A stretch of DNA of 64,000 nucleotides from Aphis gossypii (lineage: Eukaryota > Arthropoda > Insecta > Hemiptera > Aphididae): the NCBI RefSeq assembly GCF_020184175.1, contig NC_065533.1:13476695-13540694 (forward strand), written 5' to 3'. The notes under the pieces are model-generated. The model saw nothing but the letters and a program-made list of their open reading frames with translations, did not search any database and was not told where the DNA came from. Positions 34,601-49,400 of this stretch are shown here, piece after piece. The position numbers and the translations under genes were made by a program. Position 1 is the stretch's first letter, and each line of letters starts with the position of its first letter.

Positions 34601-37396
34601 ACAATATAATCAGGGGTAATATAATTTACAAGGTAATACAATTTACTGAGCTTAGATTTTATTATTATCAGCCAATATTTACTTGACTCGAAAATATTCA
34701 GTATCAAACAAATATCAAATATCACAATTATAAAAATTTGTTTTTCATTTTAAATAATTGAATTTGTTTTTATTCAAACAAGTTCTATATTACTGAATTT
34801 CCCTGCTGTTTTACAAATTTAATATGTTTGTATAAATATTATGTTATTATACTAAATGTAGAAATCCAGTTCTGTTTTATGACTGGAATCTTCTAGTTTT
34901 GCGAAATCGATTGAAATGAAAAATAGATGTGATATTTATGTGTTATAAAAAAATTATTTATTTCTAATCAGTTCACATTTTTATTTTATTGAATGTAGAA
35001 CAATGGACCTCGCAATCAACTTAGTCCAATAAGTATTGGCAGAACAGACAGTGTGTCAAGTTTGGATTTTCGATCTTCCGGAGTTTTAGGACCATCTAGA
35101 GGGCCATCACCATTAACAATTGGATTATGTGATTCGATTCCATTAGCTGTTGCTTTTCATGAAATTATCCATGCATATTTTAAAGGATCAAACGAATCAA
35201 GGTATTATTTTAAAATGTTTTAAAACATCTATTATCACAGCAAAAACCTTTTATGATATTTAGTGTAAAAAAGACTAAATAATTATAATAGAAAAATAGT
35301 GGTATTAAGTTGTGATATCGTACATACTATATTTGTTAAGTAAACAGAAAATATTAGACACTCAATACTATTAATTATTTACGCAGTAAGAACATTTTTA
35401 CTGCGACAGAATTGTGATATACCTAATATATTTATAAATACTTCAAGTTAAGTATAAAAATATTTTTTCCAAGTAAATGTTTACAAGACTGAGTAGGTAT
35501 CCAATACTTTTGGTTTACTTAGTACAATACAATATTAAATTACAACTTTATAATGCTAGATAGAATATAATACTATACATTTATTACATAGTATATTGTA
35601 ATATCACCAATTTTAATTTTTTATATTATATTTTTTTTAAATTTTTCCAATTATATATCACATTCATTAAACCTGGTTTATTATAAACTACTTATTATTG
35701 GTGTATATAGTTTTATAGTTATTATGTATGATAGTACAATTTTATAAAACAGACTAATTTTTAAGTAAATGTTGGCAACACATTTATTTATTATCAATGA
35801 AATTTTTTTCCTTACTACATGACTGTACAAACAAACAGTGGTCTTAACGTACTGTGGAGATGCAGAATAGTTTGCATCCACTATTAGATTGTTCATTTTT
35901 ATATTTCTTTCTCATTAATGTAGCTACTTTTTGCTTCATAACTCATAATTTCAATTATTTTGTATTTTCACTATTAACAATATCTTAACAAAAGTATAAT
36001 TTGCACAATACTTCTAATATTTTATAATAATTTTATCAATAATTGGTTAGTTAATGAACTGTATACAGAAAATATAATTTACACAGTTTAAATGGGAAAA
36101 CTATGCTTTCAGCTGTATTATATTATTGTTGCACTGTCATCATAATTTTTATAAAGGTCTTGTTGTGGCTGAATAAATCAGCACCATAATCAAATATAAA
36201 CAAATAGATTATTAAAGTTATGTTAGTTAGATTATTATTTAAATATTATTTCAGGTGTCAAGTTAAAATGTTCGGAGATATGATGGTTTCGTTTCCTGCG
36301 GGTATTGCAAATATTTTAGCAAATAATCCCAATCCAGCAAAATTATCATTTCGGTTGAAGAACACTGCTCGAGTAGAAAATATTCTTCCAAACAAACAAT
36401 TAGTCGTAACGTAAGGAAGTAATATAACTATAAATACTAAAAATAAATTTCAATATATACTTTTTTTTTTTCAGTGATGGTTCATTTACAACTACTGATT
36501 CGACTGTTTATGAGTTCAATATGCCTGCTCTAACTTCATTATTACGTAAACAGTTTGAGCAAAATCCTGCTGCATCTTACTTTAATGTTGATATCCTTAA
36601 ATATCAAGTTAGTAACATTATTATCATGATTATTAATCAAACATTTTATAATTTCATATTTTACTTTGTAGGTAAAATTACACAATACTGCAGCTGCTTC
36701 ATGTCCGTTCCAACTAGTTTCATTTTACAAATGCAGTAATACTTATACCGATCTTAAAATTGATTACAAGTTTAATAGTCACTCCATGAGTGTTCCTTCC
36801 CCTTTACGGAATGTTACTGTTTCTGCTAATTTGAATTCAGCTATACGTAATATGCAGTCAAAGCCAACTGCGCAATGGTAGTTTTGATTTACCTCAATTT
36901 TGTAAATCAATTTTTTTAAATGATTTTAAATATATATTTTAGGGCACCAGATACAAAAACAGTTAGTTGGAGATTTGCGGAACTTGCTCAGTATTCTGAA
37001 AGTCAAGGTTCTGGTTCACTAAAAGCAAGATTTGAGGTTGATGGCTTATGCCCTATATCAACAATAGTGACTCAATTTAACTGTGAAGGTACTACATTAT
37101 CTGGAGTTGAATTTGAGTTGGCAAGCAGTGGTTATAGAGTTTCGTTGATCAAAAGACGTTTTGTTGCTGGTAAATTTTTAATATCAATTATTCTATTAAC
37201 ATATTAAAAATAATCTTAAAAAACTTTTTAGTATTTTAAACTGGCAGTTTTCATTAATAATTAATAATCATACTGTTTAATAAAAATATGTTGGACTAAT
37301 TTATAACTATTAACCTTTACAGGTAAATATATATGTGATGGTGAACCAGATCCCAAAAGCTCTACTCAACATTCCACTGTGTCATCAGATTGTTAA
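25611..37396 (+). CDS. Fcho: FCHO-type F-BAR/mu-homology endocytic nucleator
   Basis: FCHO proteins bind and bend PI(4,5)P2 membrane through an F-BAR domain and recruit Eps15/intersectin and activate AP-2 at nascent clathrin pits. Coding exons: 25611-25640, 28191-28282, 28398-28614, 28689-28946, 29028-29126, 29257-29353, 29907-30089, 31445-31534, 32986-33085, 33147-33277, 33344-33483, 33545-33618, 33688-33851, 33912-34033, 34999-35201, 36255-36410, 36475-36607, 36672-36877, 36943-37169, 37323-37396. All phases agree, giving 931 residues. The F-BAR domain spans roughly residues 3-270 (FW-GEKNNGFDILYHNMKHG; EKAEIKFKKAQDDYK). A basic FLRSRRDKRKEKK and acidic/Ser linker with a DELRATVENISLLPLG-like activator motif follow. 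The mu-homology domain takes the last ~270 residues (MFGDMMVSFPAGI, EQNPAASYFNVDILKYQ, GTTLSGVEFELASSGYRVSL). The ATG sits at the end of the CpG island, upstream of a 2.5-kb first intron. 3' end not determined. Confidence 0.93.
25797..25857 (+). repeat. CA-rich microsatellite in Fcho intron 1
   Basis: An interrupted (CA)n/(CACG)n tract, ACGCACACACGCACACACGC and on to GACACACATACTC, shortly after the first splice donor. Low-complexity and likely length-polymorphic. Confidence 0.8.
27400..27835. mobile_element. short copy of a GATTCTGAGCGGAG-ended repeat
   Basis: In Fcho intron 1. The inner left end is AAACGATTCTGAGCGGACGA (27522) and the right end is CCTCGCTCCGCTCAGAATCT, inverted (27814-27833). 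The right part (TTTTGACCCC-like, then AACATCATTGTAAAACCAAT) is homologous to the end of the long copy at 56330-57840. Left of the inverted end, TGCAATATGATTGCATTCG is also shared in form. It is non-coding, and I associate this family with aphid genomes from memory. Confidence 0.6.
31445..31534 (+). other. 90-nt phase-symmetric exon of Fcho, probable cassette
   Basis: Flanked by TGTTACAG acceptor and T|GTAATT donor, encoding AFSKSNRTVSLSADHTAYS and following residues (30 codons). Both borders are phase 1. Skipping it keeps the frame and turns the junction codon TGG (Trp) into GGG (Gly), producing EGFLRSRRDK, the form I recall for vertebrate FCHO2. Inclusion gives SKWFLRSRRDK. Alternative inclusion is inferred. 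Confidence 0.55.
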
Positions 37397-40300
37397 TTAT
37401 CAGTTACTTTATTATTTGTTTTTATTTTTTATATTATTTAAACTCGAGTATTATAATCTCAACATATCTTTTTTTGTTGACAATATTTTTCTTCATTATA
37501 TTGGTACACATCTTTTATTTTCATAAAATAATTAACACTATAAAAATTAACTTCAGCTTTAAAACATTTTATCATTTTCCCATAATATAAAATTATAATT
37601 ACTATCAGTAATTATTTTGCTATTAAACAAAACTGTCTGCTAGTAATTTTGCAGTATTATGTCATACTAGTTTCAAATTAAACTTTATATAAAAAAAAAA
37701 AAAATGAATGTAATAAGAGTGATTTTTAATACTTATATTTGTGTATTGTATAAAACTATATTTTAATTCAATTTTAACATACATTTCTAACTGACGTCAA
37801 AGACAATTACTCAGCTTTAGTCAATGAACACATATCCTAAAAGTAATAATTAATAAGACAAATAGTTAAATTGAAAACTAATAGTTTTTAAGATGCAGAT
37901 ATCTACGTAAAAAGCTTCCTTTTAATTGTGTTTTTAAAATAAATGAACTCTGAAACTCAGCTGTATATTTAAACTAATATATTTATACTTATTTTATATT
38001 ATTCCATTTAAAGTTAGCAATAATCAAATTCATCTTCTAGTTAACTATTTTTTATGTAAACCAAAACATAGTACAATAGATCTGATTGTAAAATCTCTTT
38101 TTATTATTATTATTATTATTTTTATTGTTGTGATAAAGTTATCAATATTAAGGCTCTATTTATGCTTCCTTGTTAAACTAGTTAGTTTTTGGTAACAATA
38201 TTGCATGTTATCGTGTATTGGACTTGTGATTATAATGTGAATTTACAGATAATATCTTCTCAGACACCTGTAGTAGGTTAACTGTATTTTTAATTTGTTA
38301 TTTGGACCAATGTATAATGTAGATTTACATTTACAGTTTTTATGTTAAAATCAAAATTTTAAATTAAAATTAATTAATTTGTTTGTTGGTATTTTTATTT
38401 TTTGATACATTAGTGTTACATGAGATTTTCTGTGCTCTGGAATGATAATTATTTGTGGCTCAAAAAAATAAAAATTAACTGGTAATATTAATATATTATT
38501 ATTTATTAATATATGTGAAGATAACTATTTTTTTAGATTTACTATATTGTATATATATATATTATTTATTACATACACAAATATATCAAATAAATATACT
38601 TATCCGTATAAATATATTTTTATTTTATTAAATTATTACATGTTAAGTTTAAGATTATTATTGATATAATTTAAAATAGAACATTTTATATGTTTAGTTT
38701 TTAGATTTTTGTAAATATTACTAACTCTTTTGATATCTGTCATTCATCTGTCTTTTAGCAAAGGTTACTGTTATTAATATTGATAAACTGATTTTTTTTA
38801 TTTATCTTAGACATACACTTATAAGTATGCTATAATATAATATTTAATTGAATGGTTTTTGTGTGTGTGACGGTATCATACATACATTCATACATTTTTC
38901 ACGAGTGATACAATTTTGAAATTTGAAATTAGTTATTCATTTCACACATAGTAACAATATTGTTATTTAATTTCGATTCAAAATCGTAAAAGCTTGAAAA
39001 ATTTCACTAACTTAAATTATTATTTTCTATTCACAACTATAGTAGACTATTAAATAAATATTAAGCTATTTATCTCGACAACTAATTAAAGTTTTTCATT
39101 TAACTATTTTTAAACTTGTTTTTTTATAAAAAAAATTAGTGTTGATTAAATTTTTTCATTTTTTATTTATGAGATTTTAACAGAATATCATGGTATTTCG
39201 ACAGTTATAAATCTGTACGTTAACATGAGATAGAGGCTGGTAAATATCACACTTATACATTTGGAGGTCTGATTGTAATAAAATTAAAATTAATAGTTTG
39301 AATAGAAAAGGTTAACATTGTCAGTTGATACGTGTCAGTGAGAATAGCTAATACTAAAGGTGGAAAAAAGAGTCATTAACTGGGTTCTTTAAAAATTTAA
39401 GTTACAATTTTGTGTTTAAATTCCACCCACTTAAATATACATTATTTTATAATATTACATATTGCTTATTTTGATGCAATTCCAAAAAAAATGTTATGCA
39501 TATGAAATTGAAACTTTTTTCGATTAGACAAATTATATTTTACTATACACAATAACATTTTTTGTAATAATTTAAATTATTTATACCATACACATTAATA
39601 AACATTTTAAGGCTTGACTCAATAAGTTGGTAGTATTTGAAATGACATTAATTACTTATATTATCTAGTGTTCTATCATGTTAAAATTTCTATTGTGATT
39701 TGTGATTAGTTATAATCTCCCCAATTAATATGGCTCCCTTCTAGCTCCTTTTGATTAGTATCTCACTATCTTTTATTACATTTTAAGTAAAATTAAATGT
39801 GATTTTTAGTCAAAACTTTCATAATTAAATGTTTTATAATTTAATAGTGTTAAAAATATCAGTATATCAAATTTGGATATAATTCTCTCTAATTAACAAA
39901 CTATCAGTTCTTATCTGATAGCCTTTTACACACTTGTGATCGTTATTATCTGAGTTTAGTGTTTAGTTATTTCTTTTCCCATGGTTGTAAGTGAAGTTTA
40001 TAATTTTTTTCATGGCAATTAGGTATAATAGCATTATACAATTTAAGTAAGCAGCTATCAACCAGTGTAATTTTTAATTGTTATGTCAAATTTAAGTTTA
40101 ATTCAAAAGTTAATCATCAACATTTTAAAAATATATTACAAAACAATTAAAAGTTCTATTCAAATTAATTATGAAAATTTGTAAATATTAAGTGTAAAAA
40201 TAAGAAATTCTTACCATTTCTTAATATGCATTTATAGTTACAACAAAATGCTTGATACTCTTGATGATATCATTAATGTTTTTGTTAAGTATTTTTTTAA

Positions 40301-42374
40301 TGTTTAAAAAACAAAAATAATATTAATATAAACTATAAGTAAAATTAATTAAAGTTTTCAAATTGTTGCTTACAAAGATTATACGTCTACTACAATTAAT
40401 GTATCATGGCTTATAAATAAGAACAAGTAACAAATAGACAAAAACTTGATACAAACATTATTATAGATTTTTAAAATTCCAAAAATTTACAAGAATCCCA
40501 ATCGATCAATTTTAATTTTATTAATATTAAATAAAAAAAAATTCGAAGTATTTATGTCTATAATAATTAAATTTAATTAATAATGAAACGTAGGTGGGTA
40601 CTAAAAACCTTTTTTTTTTTCAAAAAAATTGTTGGCGTTTTAATAAAGTAAAGCAGTAATAGTGGATGACTGGGTGGCATATAACAAATATAATAGCCTA
40701 AACACTTTTTATACTTAACTTTTTAATTATTGATTTTATAAGGAATTTTAAGATGCATTTTCTTAGGTAATCAATCTAAAATAATATACGCCTTTAGGAG
40801 ATTTAAAAATATCCAAAATATTTTATTGTGGTTATAATAGTGACTGATTCATATATTCAAAAATTTAGTTGAGGATTTTAATTAATGCAAATTAAAAACA
40901 AAGTACTTAAAGGTTTACTAATAAAATAAAGCATCTATTAATAATTATTCTTTTTATATAAATAACAAATAATTATAGTTATATATATTGTTGTATTATT
41001 ACATATGTTTATAATTAATACTATAACTTAATAGGCTTAAAATATTATCAGAAACTCTATGGTTTAACAATTTGATAAATTAAATTACTAATATAGTAAA
41101 TAAAAAGTTTAAAAATGTGGATTAGGCTAAAACTGTTTTTTTAAAGCTGTTATCAGGGTTGTAAAAATTCTTTTAATAACATTTTTAAGGTAAATATTAC
41201 GAGTATTTGTATATTATTAGTATACTTATCTATATTTTGCTTATTATATTATATGATCATGAATAATCAAATAGTAACAGAAAATTGAAAATCTCTATAT
41301 TGATTCTTATTAGTAATATTTACTACAAGATTATAACTAACATAATCAATTTTTAAAGCTATTTAAAAGCATTTACTGAATAGTTTTAAATTTTTAGGAA
41401 TTCAAAAAATATATTTTTATTTTTTTACTTTAGGCAGCTCATCTCAAATGATAACAATTTTAATAAATTATAAATAGATTTTTTTAAACTATCCTTAGTC
41501 TCAAATAGTTAAACATAGATGTTGGATAATATTTTTTAAAAACAATTTTGTAACATTATGATTTCAAAAATTAATAATATTACAATATAAAAATAATTAT
41601 TTGTCATTAAAAATAGAGAACATATCAACAGTTATAATTAAAACATGAAAAAAGTGATTAAAATTATATTTATTTTAAAAAATTGACTAAAGGTTTTATG
41701 TTTCACACTTTAAGTTTTCTCTGTATTTTAATAAAAAGTTTTTCTTCATTAAATTTGAAATCTGACAATTTGTGAATATTTTTATCGAACATTTGGTCAT
41801 ATTATAATTAGGTATAGTCTAACATGTATTGATTTTTATATGTATGATGTATACTTGAATAATTTATACCATGATAAATTATAATTATCTAATTTTCCAT
41901 GATTTATACCTAATTAATAATTAATACATTCCTATTAAACATATTATGAATGGTATAGCATAGATCAATTATGAATATATTATATTACTTATTCGGTATT
42001 TCTACTGGCTTATTAGTGGTGGTTTAAAACTTCTTGTTATTTAAAATAAATGTATTAGTAATATTGTCAAATGTTCAGCGATTCCCAGTACACTTGCATA
42101 CCTTAGGTACCTGGCCAGACTACCATTTGTTGTTGAAGGTTAGACAAATATTTTGATGGTTGTTGATCCATTTTATTTTAATGTTTACAAACTAAAAATA
42201 AATAAATAATTAAATTATTATTAAATACTTCTTTTTTATTTGTTATTTATTATTACAATTTTTAATTAAGTAGTACAAAATACGAATAGTTTTACTGTAA
42301 CATTATTTGTAATGAGATCCATAATACATATAAAAATTATAAAACATAAGACGTAACAATAGAAATAAAAATAA
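37397..42374. other. 3' flank of Fcho and convergent intergenic DNA
   Basis: AT-rich DNA with no supported coding region. The start is presumably the Fcho 3'UTR; many AATAAA hexamers occur and the functional one cannot be chosen by eye. A TTA triplet run lies at 38101-38121. No transposon ends or RNA genes were recognised. Confidence 0.5.
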
Positions 42375-42641
42375 ATACAGTTAACTCTTGATTGGGGTGG
42401 CACAGTTATCATGAACAAATTCTCATATTGGAGGCAAAACTTGATAAAAAAAGTATGTCCATCTTCAGATATCAAAACCACTAGGTGGAACACAGTCATC
42501 AGTATTACAATGTTCTGCGTTAAGTTTTGAAACTTGAGATGTTCTTTAATAATTTATTATTTAATATATATGGATACATAAATCTTTATAGTTTGGCGGA
42601 AGACCACAGATAATCAGCTCAGGGGATTATCAAGAGTTTAC
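42375..42641. mobile_element. pogo/Tigger-type MITE, ~265 bp
   Basis: The left end TACAGTTAACTCTTGATTGG and the right end, read inverted, TACAGTAAACTCTTGATAAT are terminal inverted repeats of the CAGT(A/T)AACTCTTGAT type used by pogo/Tigger elements, and the outer TA fits the TA target. A minus-strand open frame over 42266-42499 crosses the left end and is not a gene. It lies about 0.8 kb past the LRIG stop codon. Confidence 0.7.
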
Positions 42642-43460
42642 TGTATTATGTTACAATTTTGTAGTATGTAATTAAATTGTTAAATAACTATTAATAGATA
42701 TTTAAAAATGATGTACATTCTAATAATAGTATACAAAGTTCAATAACAATACATGTAGAATATTGAAAGCATTCTAACAGTAATACATATAAATTAACTT
42801 TTGTAATTGAGTTAGCTTAAGGAAATGACAATCACAATAAATATAAATCATTTTAAATAACTCATGTCAAAAGTTTAAAGGAAATAGAAGTTATTACATT
42901 ACCTTGTTAATATATTTGAATAAAAGAATCTTAAAATTATTAAAAACAAAAATTAAAGACAGGAACCATTTTGATATTTCATTAATATCTAAGTAGGATT
43001 AAGTTGGAATATTAATCATAATCAACAGCTTAACAATCCATATCAGACCTGTGTCGCACTAATAAGCTTTTCCATTTTCTTTAAGCAAAGTTCATTCTAT
43101 TGTTGCATTCATTAACCTCATATCCTTGCCTTCTATACAATCTCAGCCAATCTAGTCATTTATATCTTGTAAATATAAGTATATTGGGTTTACATTAAAA
43201 AGAATACAAATCTTCATTATGTCTTTTTCCTGTATTCATAGGCCATTATTATACACGGGTCTATAAATGTTTTAAAGACTTTCCTTTTTCTTATCACAAG
43301 TTTTTTTGTTATCTTCACTTTTCACTTACACTTTTTCTTATTCTCTACCAAGTCTCACAAGCATAGATAACTATTGGTTTAGAAATAATAATAGGAAAAA
43401 AATATATATACATTTCACATAATACTATAGGCAAATAAAAAAATAAGATTAAATGATGAA

Positions 43461-46400
43461 CTAAAGAGGATCAACAGTTTGCTCATGCAAATTAACATGG
43501 GAACACGACTGTTGAACAATTGGAGGTGAATCCTGAGTCTCATTTGGCAGTAGAGCTGGTATGGAACATGGTTTTTCAGAGGTTTTAATGCATTTAATTT
43601 GGTCTTCAACAGTTTCATGCGGCTCTGTAGTTGGCAATTGGACTGGTAGGGTGGCTGTTTTTGAATGTTTGTACTTGACAGAATTTTCACCAAGAATAAC
43701 AGAAGCATGTGTAAGTAATGGTGAATTTATTTCTGGTGATAAATTGCCTAAATTATTATTTAGTTTTTGACCAGCATTCGAACCTACAAAAAAAAAAAAA
43801 AAGAAACAATTATAGTTTTAATAATTTAATTTATTTCCAAAAATGTAGGAATATTTACATTCATTGAATAATTGCTCTTGACTTCTTTTAGTGGATTCAC
43901 CAGTACCACTGTCTTTGCTGTTTGAAGAATCCAATGATTTATTGTCAGCATTATTTATTAAATTTGGTGAAGGACGTTTTGCTTTATAAACAAATAATAC
44001 CCAAATTGATGATATAATTATAATGCATAAAATTATTGCAATGACAACCAATCCAAGAGTATATTCGTGAATTAAACTCTGATACACTAAAAAGTTAAAA
44101 ATTTAATTGAAACAATATAATCTGATATATCATGTAATATGTATAAAAAAAATTCAATAATATTGTTTTATAACATAATAATATAATAATATACATTTTA
44201 AATTTATTGTATTATTAATAGAATAATTTCATAACATTTTAATTTTTACAATATAATACATTATTTTGAAAAAAAAAATGAGTTATGTATCTAATTTATC
44301 TTGAATCTCATCTTTAAAATTGTAAATACTATTTTTTATTACATTATCATAAATTATTATTAAATTAAAAATCATTAAAATAAATATTTATTAAATTATG
44401 TATAAATAATCAAATTGAATGTTGTATAAGTAGTTAGATACTTATTTATTGAATGGAATAATTTTATTTATTATAATAATAATCATAGTTAATGTTTTGG
44501 AGTTCACTGTAATTACACACTGTGAATTTTTTATTTTAATATTATGAAGTATAATTGTAAGTTTATAAACAAATTTAATTCATTCTAAGATAAAATGTTA
44601 CTATAATTGAGTATATTATTGGCAAAATATCTATGTGGTAATAGTCTTAATGATAGCAATAAGTCAAAATACCATATCTTAATGGTCAAATTTACTATGT
44701 TAAGTAATAGAAATAAAAATTATATCAAATAATATGTGTTGTCTCTATTTTACAAATATTCAAAATAACAAATGTTCATTCAACAAAATCTATTTAAAAT
44801 AGTTGCTTTAGTATAAGAGTCAATTTACATAATATAATACTAAAATTTAAGAGTATTATTTATCATAGATAATCTATGGCATATCATAAGATTTTATTAA
44901 CACTATAATTTGAAAGCGAGTTATAAGCATTTTAAAGCTGTAATATTTTATATACTTATAACTCATATTAAAATGAAAACATCAATAAAAGCTTATAAGA
45001 TGTCTTAGATAATATTCCTATTTTTAAGTTAGATAATGGGTAAATTAACTATAATATTAAAGGAAACAGTATAAAATACATTCTGTTGAACATAAATAGT
45101 ATGTTGAACATTATTAGGAAAGAAACAATATATGTGAGTGAAATTTTCCCTCAACAATTATTATTAGTTGTTCTGTTTTAAATATGACTTTATTTTTACT
45201 TTTCATTTTATGCATTCAATTCTTTTTTTTTGTGCATACATACAAACAAAGTATTATTCAAGAAAATGCATAATATATATAATAATACTTACATGGCATA
45301 ACTAGAACATCAACTTTTTGACTATTTACTCCTAAAGAATTAGTTATTTCACATTGATAAGTGCCCGAATCATCTGTATTAGCTTCCATTATAACTAAAA
45401 GTTGATTTTCAGCAGTAAAAAAGTGTCTATTACTCAATGTAAGAGAAACACCATCTTTAATCCATTTTATTTTTGGTTTTGGATATCCATAACTTAAACA
45501 CTCTAAAACGACTTCTTCACCAACCCTAACTTGTTTGTTGGACATTTCACTTTTAAACCAAGGGGGTTCTGTAAAAAAAAAAATATATATATATATATTA
45601 AATAATCATAAATAACAATGTACAAAAAGAAATATAATTATAAAAAAGATAGTCAAAATAATATTTTTATACCTAAAACATTAAGTGTTGCATTTGCAGC
45701 TATCATTCCAGCGACATTTTTGGCAGTGCAGCTATATATGCCCATGTCAACTAATTTTACATCAACAATTAAAAATACATCATCCCTAGCCACTCTCATA
45801 CGGCGTTCTTGTGCTGCTGGAAAATCAGTTCCTCCATCTTTTTGCCAAGATATTTGAGGAACTGGATATCCATTTGCAGCACATTCTAACCTAGCAGTAA
45901 GACCAGTCTTTACTGAACTATTTCCAGGCACTTTAGCAAAAAATGGATACACTAAAAATAAAAAATAAAATAAACATTCAACTATTATTATGATAAATCT
46001 CTTTGGTACTTACCAACAACTGATAAAACTGAACGATTAGAATAAGTGATACCAAATTCATTGGAAGCAACACATTGATATTTACCACTTTGTGACATCG
46101 AAATATTATACAAGTTTAAAACAGAGAATTGTGTCATACCATTGAACTCGAAAGATGAGTAATGGTTTGTAGAAATTAACTCCAAATCATGGTTATCTTT
46201 TTTCCAAACAAAATTAATTTTTTCAGTTGATGAAGAATTTACCCCACATTTTAAAGTAATGTTTTGCCGTTCAAGAACCATTTTTGATTCAGGATGGAAT
46301 ATTATTGTGGGCTTTGGACTATTCTCAACTAAAATATATATAAATTAGTATAGTAACACATGATTAATATAATTAAAACTTACGACATGAGAAGTCTGTT

Positions 46401-49400
46401 AAGGATATTTCTTTCAAATTTTTTCCTTTATTTTTTTCCGGGAAACCACAAAACGCATTTATGTAATCAAATGGTAAACTCTCAAATATATTTGGTTGTT
46501 TAAGCCATGACATTGAGCAGTCACATACTAGTGAAGAACTATTTAAATATAGATATTCAAGATTAGGCATATATTTGAAAGCTTCATCTTGGATTTCTAG
46601 GACATTATTTTGAAGTAAATTTAATTCATCTAGGTTGTCTAAGCCAGAGAATGCCTCTTTTTTAATGAATAATATCTTGTTATTTGCTAAACTTAATTTT
46701 TTCAAATTTCTTAGACCAATAAAAGTTTCTTTTGCATCTTCAATAAGCCACGATAAATAGTTGTGATCCATTTGACTAAAAAAAGAAAATATAGTTTTAT
46801 TAATTAAATATGTCTTACATATGATATATTAAAATACAAAATAGTAATTTTTGAAATAGTATCAAATTAAATGGGCAAATGAAAAAATAATAATTGTATA
46901 ATTAAAAACAATATTAAATAGAAATTTAATATAATGTTACAATTTATTTATTAATGGAAACATGTTAGAAATAAATTATTTAATGCTGTTATAAAACTAA
47001 TTTTCCATAAATTAATTTTTTTAATAATCTTTGACCGACTTTTAATAGATGATAATATTGAAAAATTATAACATACAGATTTTATAGATTATACTAAAAT
47101 ATTGATTTTTTAACATTATTATTACTAATATATTAGCTATATAATTAATAGGATTGAAAGTATAAATGTAACTTACAGTATTCGTAGCATAGGTGTATTA
47201 TTAAATGATCCTTCTTCAATGAATGATAATCTATTGTTATTTAAATGCAGTTTTTGTAACTTTCTTAAATTTTCTAAATTACTTTTTTCAATGTACTGTA
47301 GTTTATTATACGACAAATCCCTAAATAAATAAATTTGCACACGTATACATTAATTCAAAAATAATTATTGTAATAAAATTATAAAATTAAATAAATGACT
47401 TACAATTCTTCAAGCTCTGCACAATACTCCCATCCACTTTTGATTTGATCTATTCTGTTATAACTTATATTTAAGTAGACAAGTGAATTCAGTCCGTATA
47501 ACCAGCCTTTGGATATTTTGCTCAAATTATTATCTTCTAAATGTCTGAATTTATATATATAAAAAAAAAAAAATAATAATAGTAATGAAGAGTTGCTAAA
47601 TTAACTTAATAATGTAGTCATTATTGAAAATTAATTTTATCATGTCTTATATATAAAATAAACATACAATGATTGTAAATTTATTAAACCAAAAAATGAT
47701 CCATCTTGTAAATCTTCAATTTGGTTTTGTCGAAGTATTATTGTTTTCAAATTCCCCAAGTCCATAAATAATAAACCATGAATGACAGTTATGTGATTTC
47801 TACTTAAATCGCTAAAAATAACAAATATTTATTTTGATTAATAATTAGTATGCAAAATGTACACATAAATACAAAATTAAGAGGTACTTACAGAAATTCA
47901 AGGTTTTTCAATTTTTTGAATAATCCACCAGGTAAATTGTTTAGCTTATTGTGGGATATTTTCAATTCTACTAAATTTATCAATGTGTCTAAGCAATTTG
48001 CAGTTAAGTTAGTGATTAAATTATTGTTCAGATTTCTAAAAACATACATATAAATATATAATAAATATACAATAGATTCTTTAAAAACTATATTTTATTA
48101 TGATTAACAAATATATGTTATACTAACAGTATTTTCAAGTGTGTGGATTGTGGAAAAGAATGATCATCCAAAAATACTAATTTATTTTTGTTCATGTCCA
48201 AAGTTTTTAAGTTGGGTAAATTCTCTAAGGCCTCCAATTTTTCTATTTTATTATGTGCTCTGAAAAATTAAAAAAATATATTTAATATCAATATTATAAT
48301 ACAACTTAACTTGATAAGTTAAAATAAAATTAAACTTACAAATTCAAGTGATTTATTTTTGTTTTGTTAACAAATATTGGAAAAGATGAAATTGAATTCT
48401 TAGTAAGTTTCCTAAAAACACAAACAAGTCAATTATTGCATTTTTAATAATTTGTTGAATATTGAACATAATTAGTTTTAACATTTTAGTCCAGATGATA
48501 ATACAAGTATGAAATATTTAAAGACTAAAAAAGATATTTTAGTCCAATACAGTTATATTTTTTATTCTGAACACATTTCTGAAATAAAACAAAATAATTT
48601 TTAAGTGTGTCAATTAATGTTTCAAGTGTCAAAAACAAAATTTTAAATTTAAAAATGTTTTCTTTGTGTTAAAGACTGTACTAAATTCTTGAGTGATTTT
48701 TTTGTTAACAATTACTGTAGTTCAGTGTTTCTTAACCTTTTTTAAATGACGGAATACTTAACATTTTATAAGGTTTTTGCAGAACACAGCAGTAAAAGAA
48801 AACAGTAATTATATTATTTTTAATTTTTTAATATATTAAACAATAAATGTATAGCATAAAACAGTTTTCAAATATGTTAGTAAAACATATTATATCTTGG
48901 TGTTTTGTTTTAAAAGTCAAAATGTTAAGAGAATGAAACTTGAAATACTAAATAAAATTTTTTTTCAGTGATTTTAAAATTTTGTCGAAACACCGGTTAA
49001 GACTTAAGAACCACTGCTGTAGTTGCTTTAAATTTAAACAATAATTTAAATTTTCTAATTTGTTTTAGACCTAACAGCCTATTCATTTTCATAAATAAAT
49101 ATAATGTGCTTGTATAGTATAATATGTATTAAGTGTTTTAAAAATATTATGTATTAAGGTATTTAGGTTATGAAATAAAATGATACGATAATATTTAAGA
49201 AATGTAATGTAGATCTCAAGAATGAGGCCAAACAGAAAAGCACTTAATGAAGGATGTTTGGTCACCCTACGAGTAAGTTAATTATTTAATTAAATGTATA
49301 TAATATTTATTTGTATGACCATATATATAAAATGTAGTAAAACCTCAATAAGACAGAATTGTTTGGGACCATATATTTTTTAAGTGTTAAGAAGGTTCAG

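Noticed and set aside
42266..42499. Minus-strand 77-codon open frame
   Set aside because: It runs across the terminus of a pogo-type MITE; chance frame.
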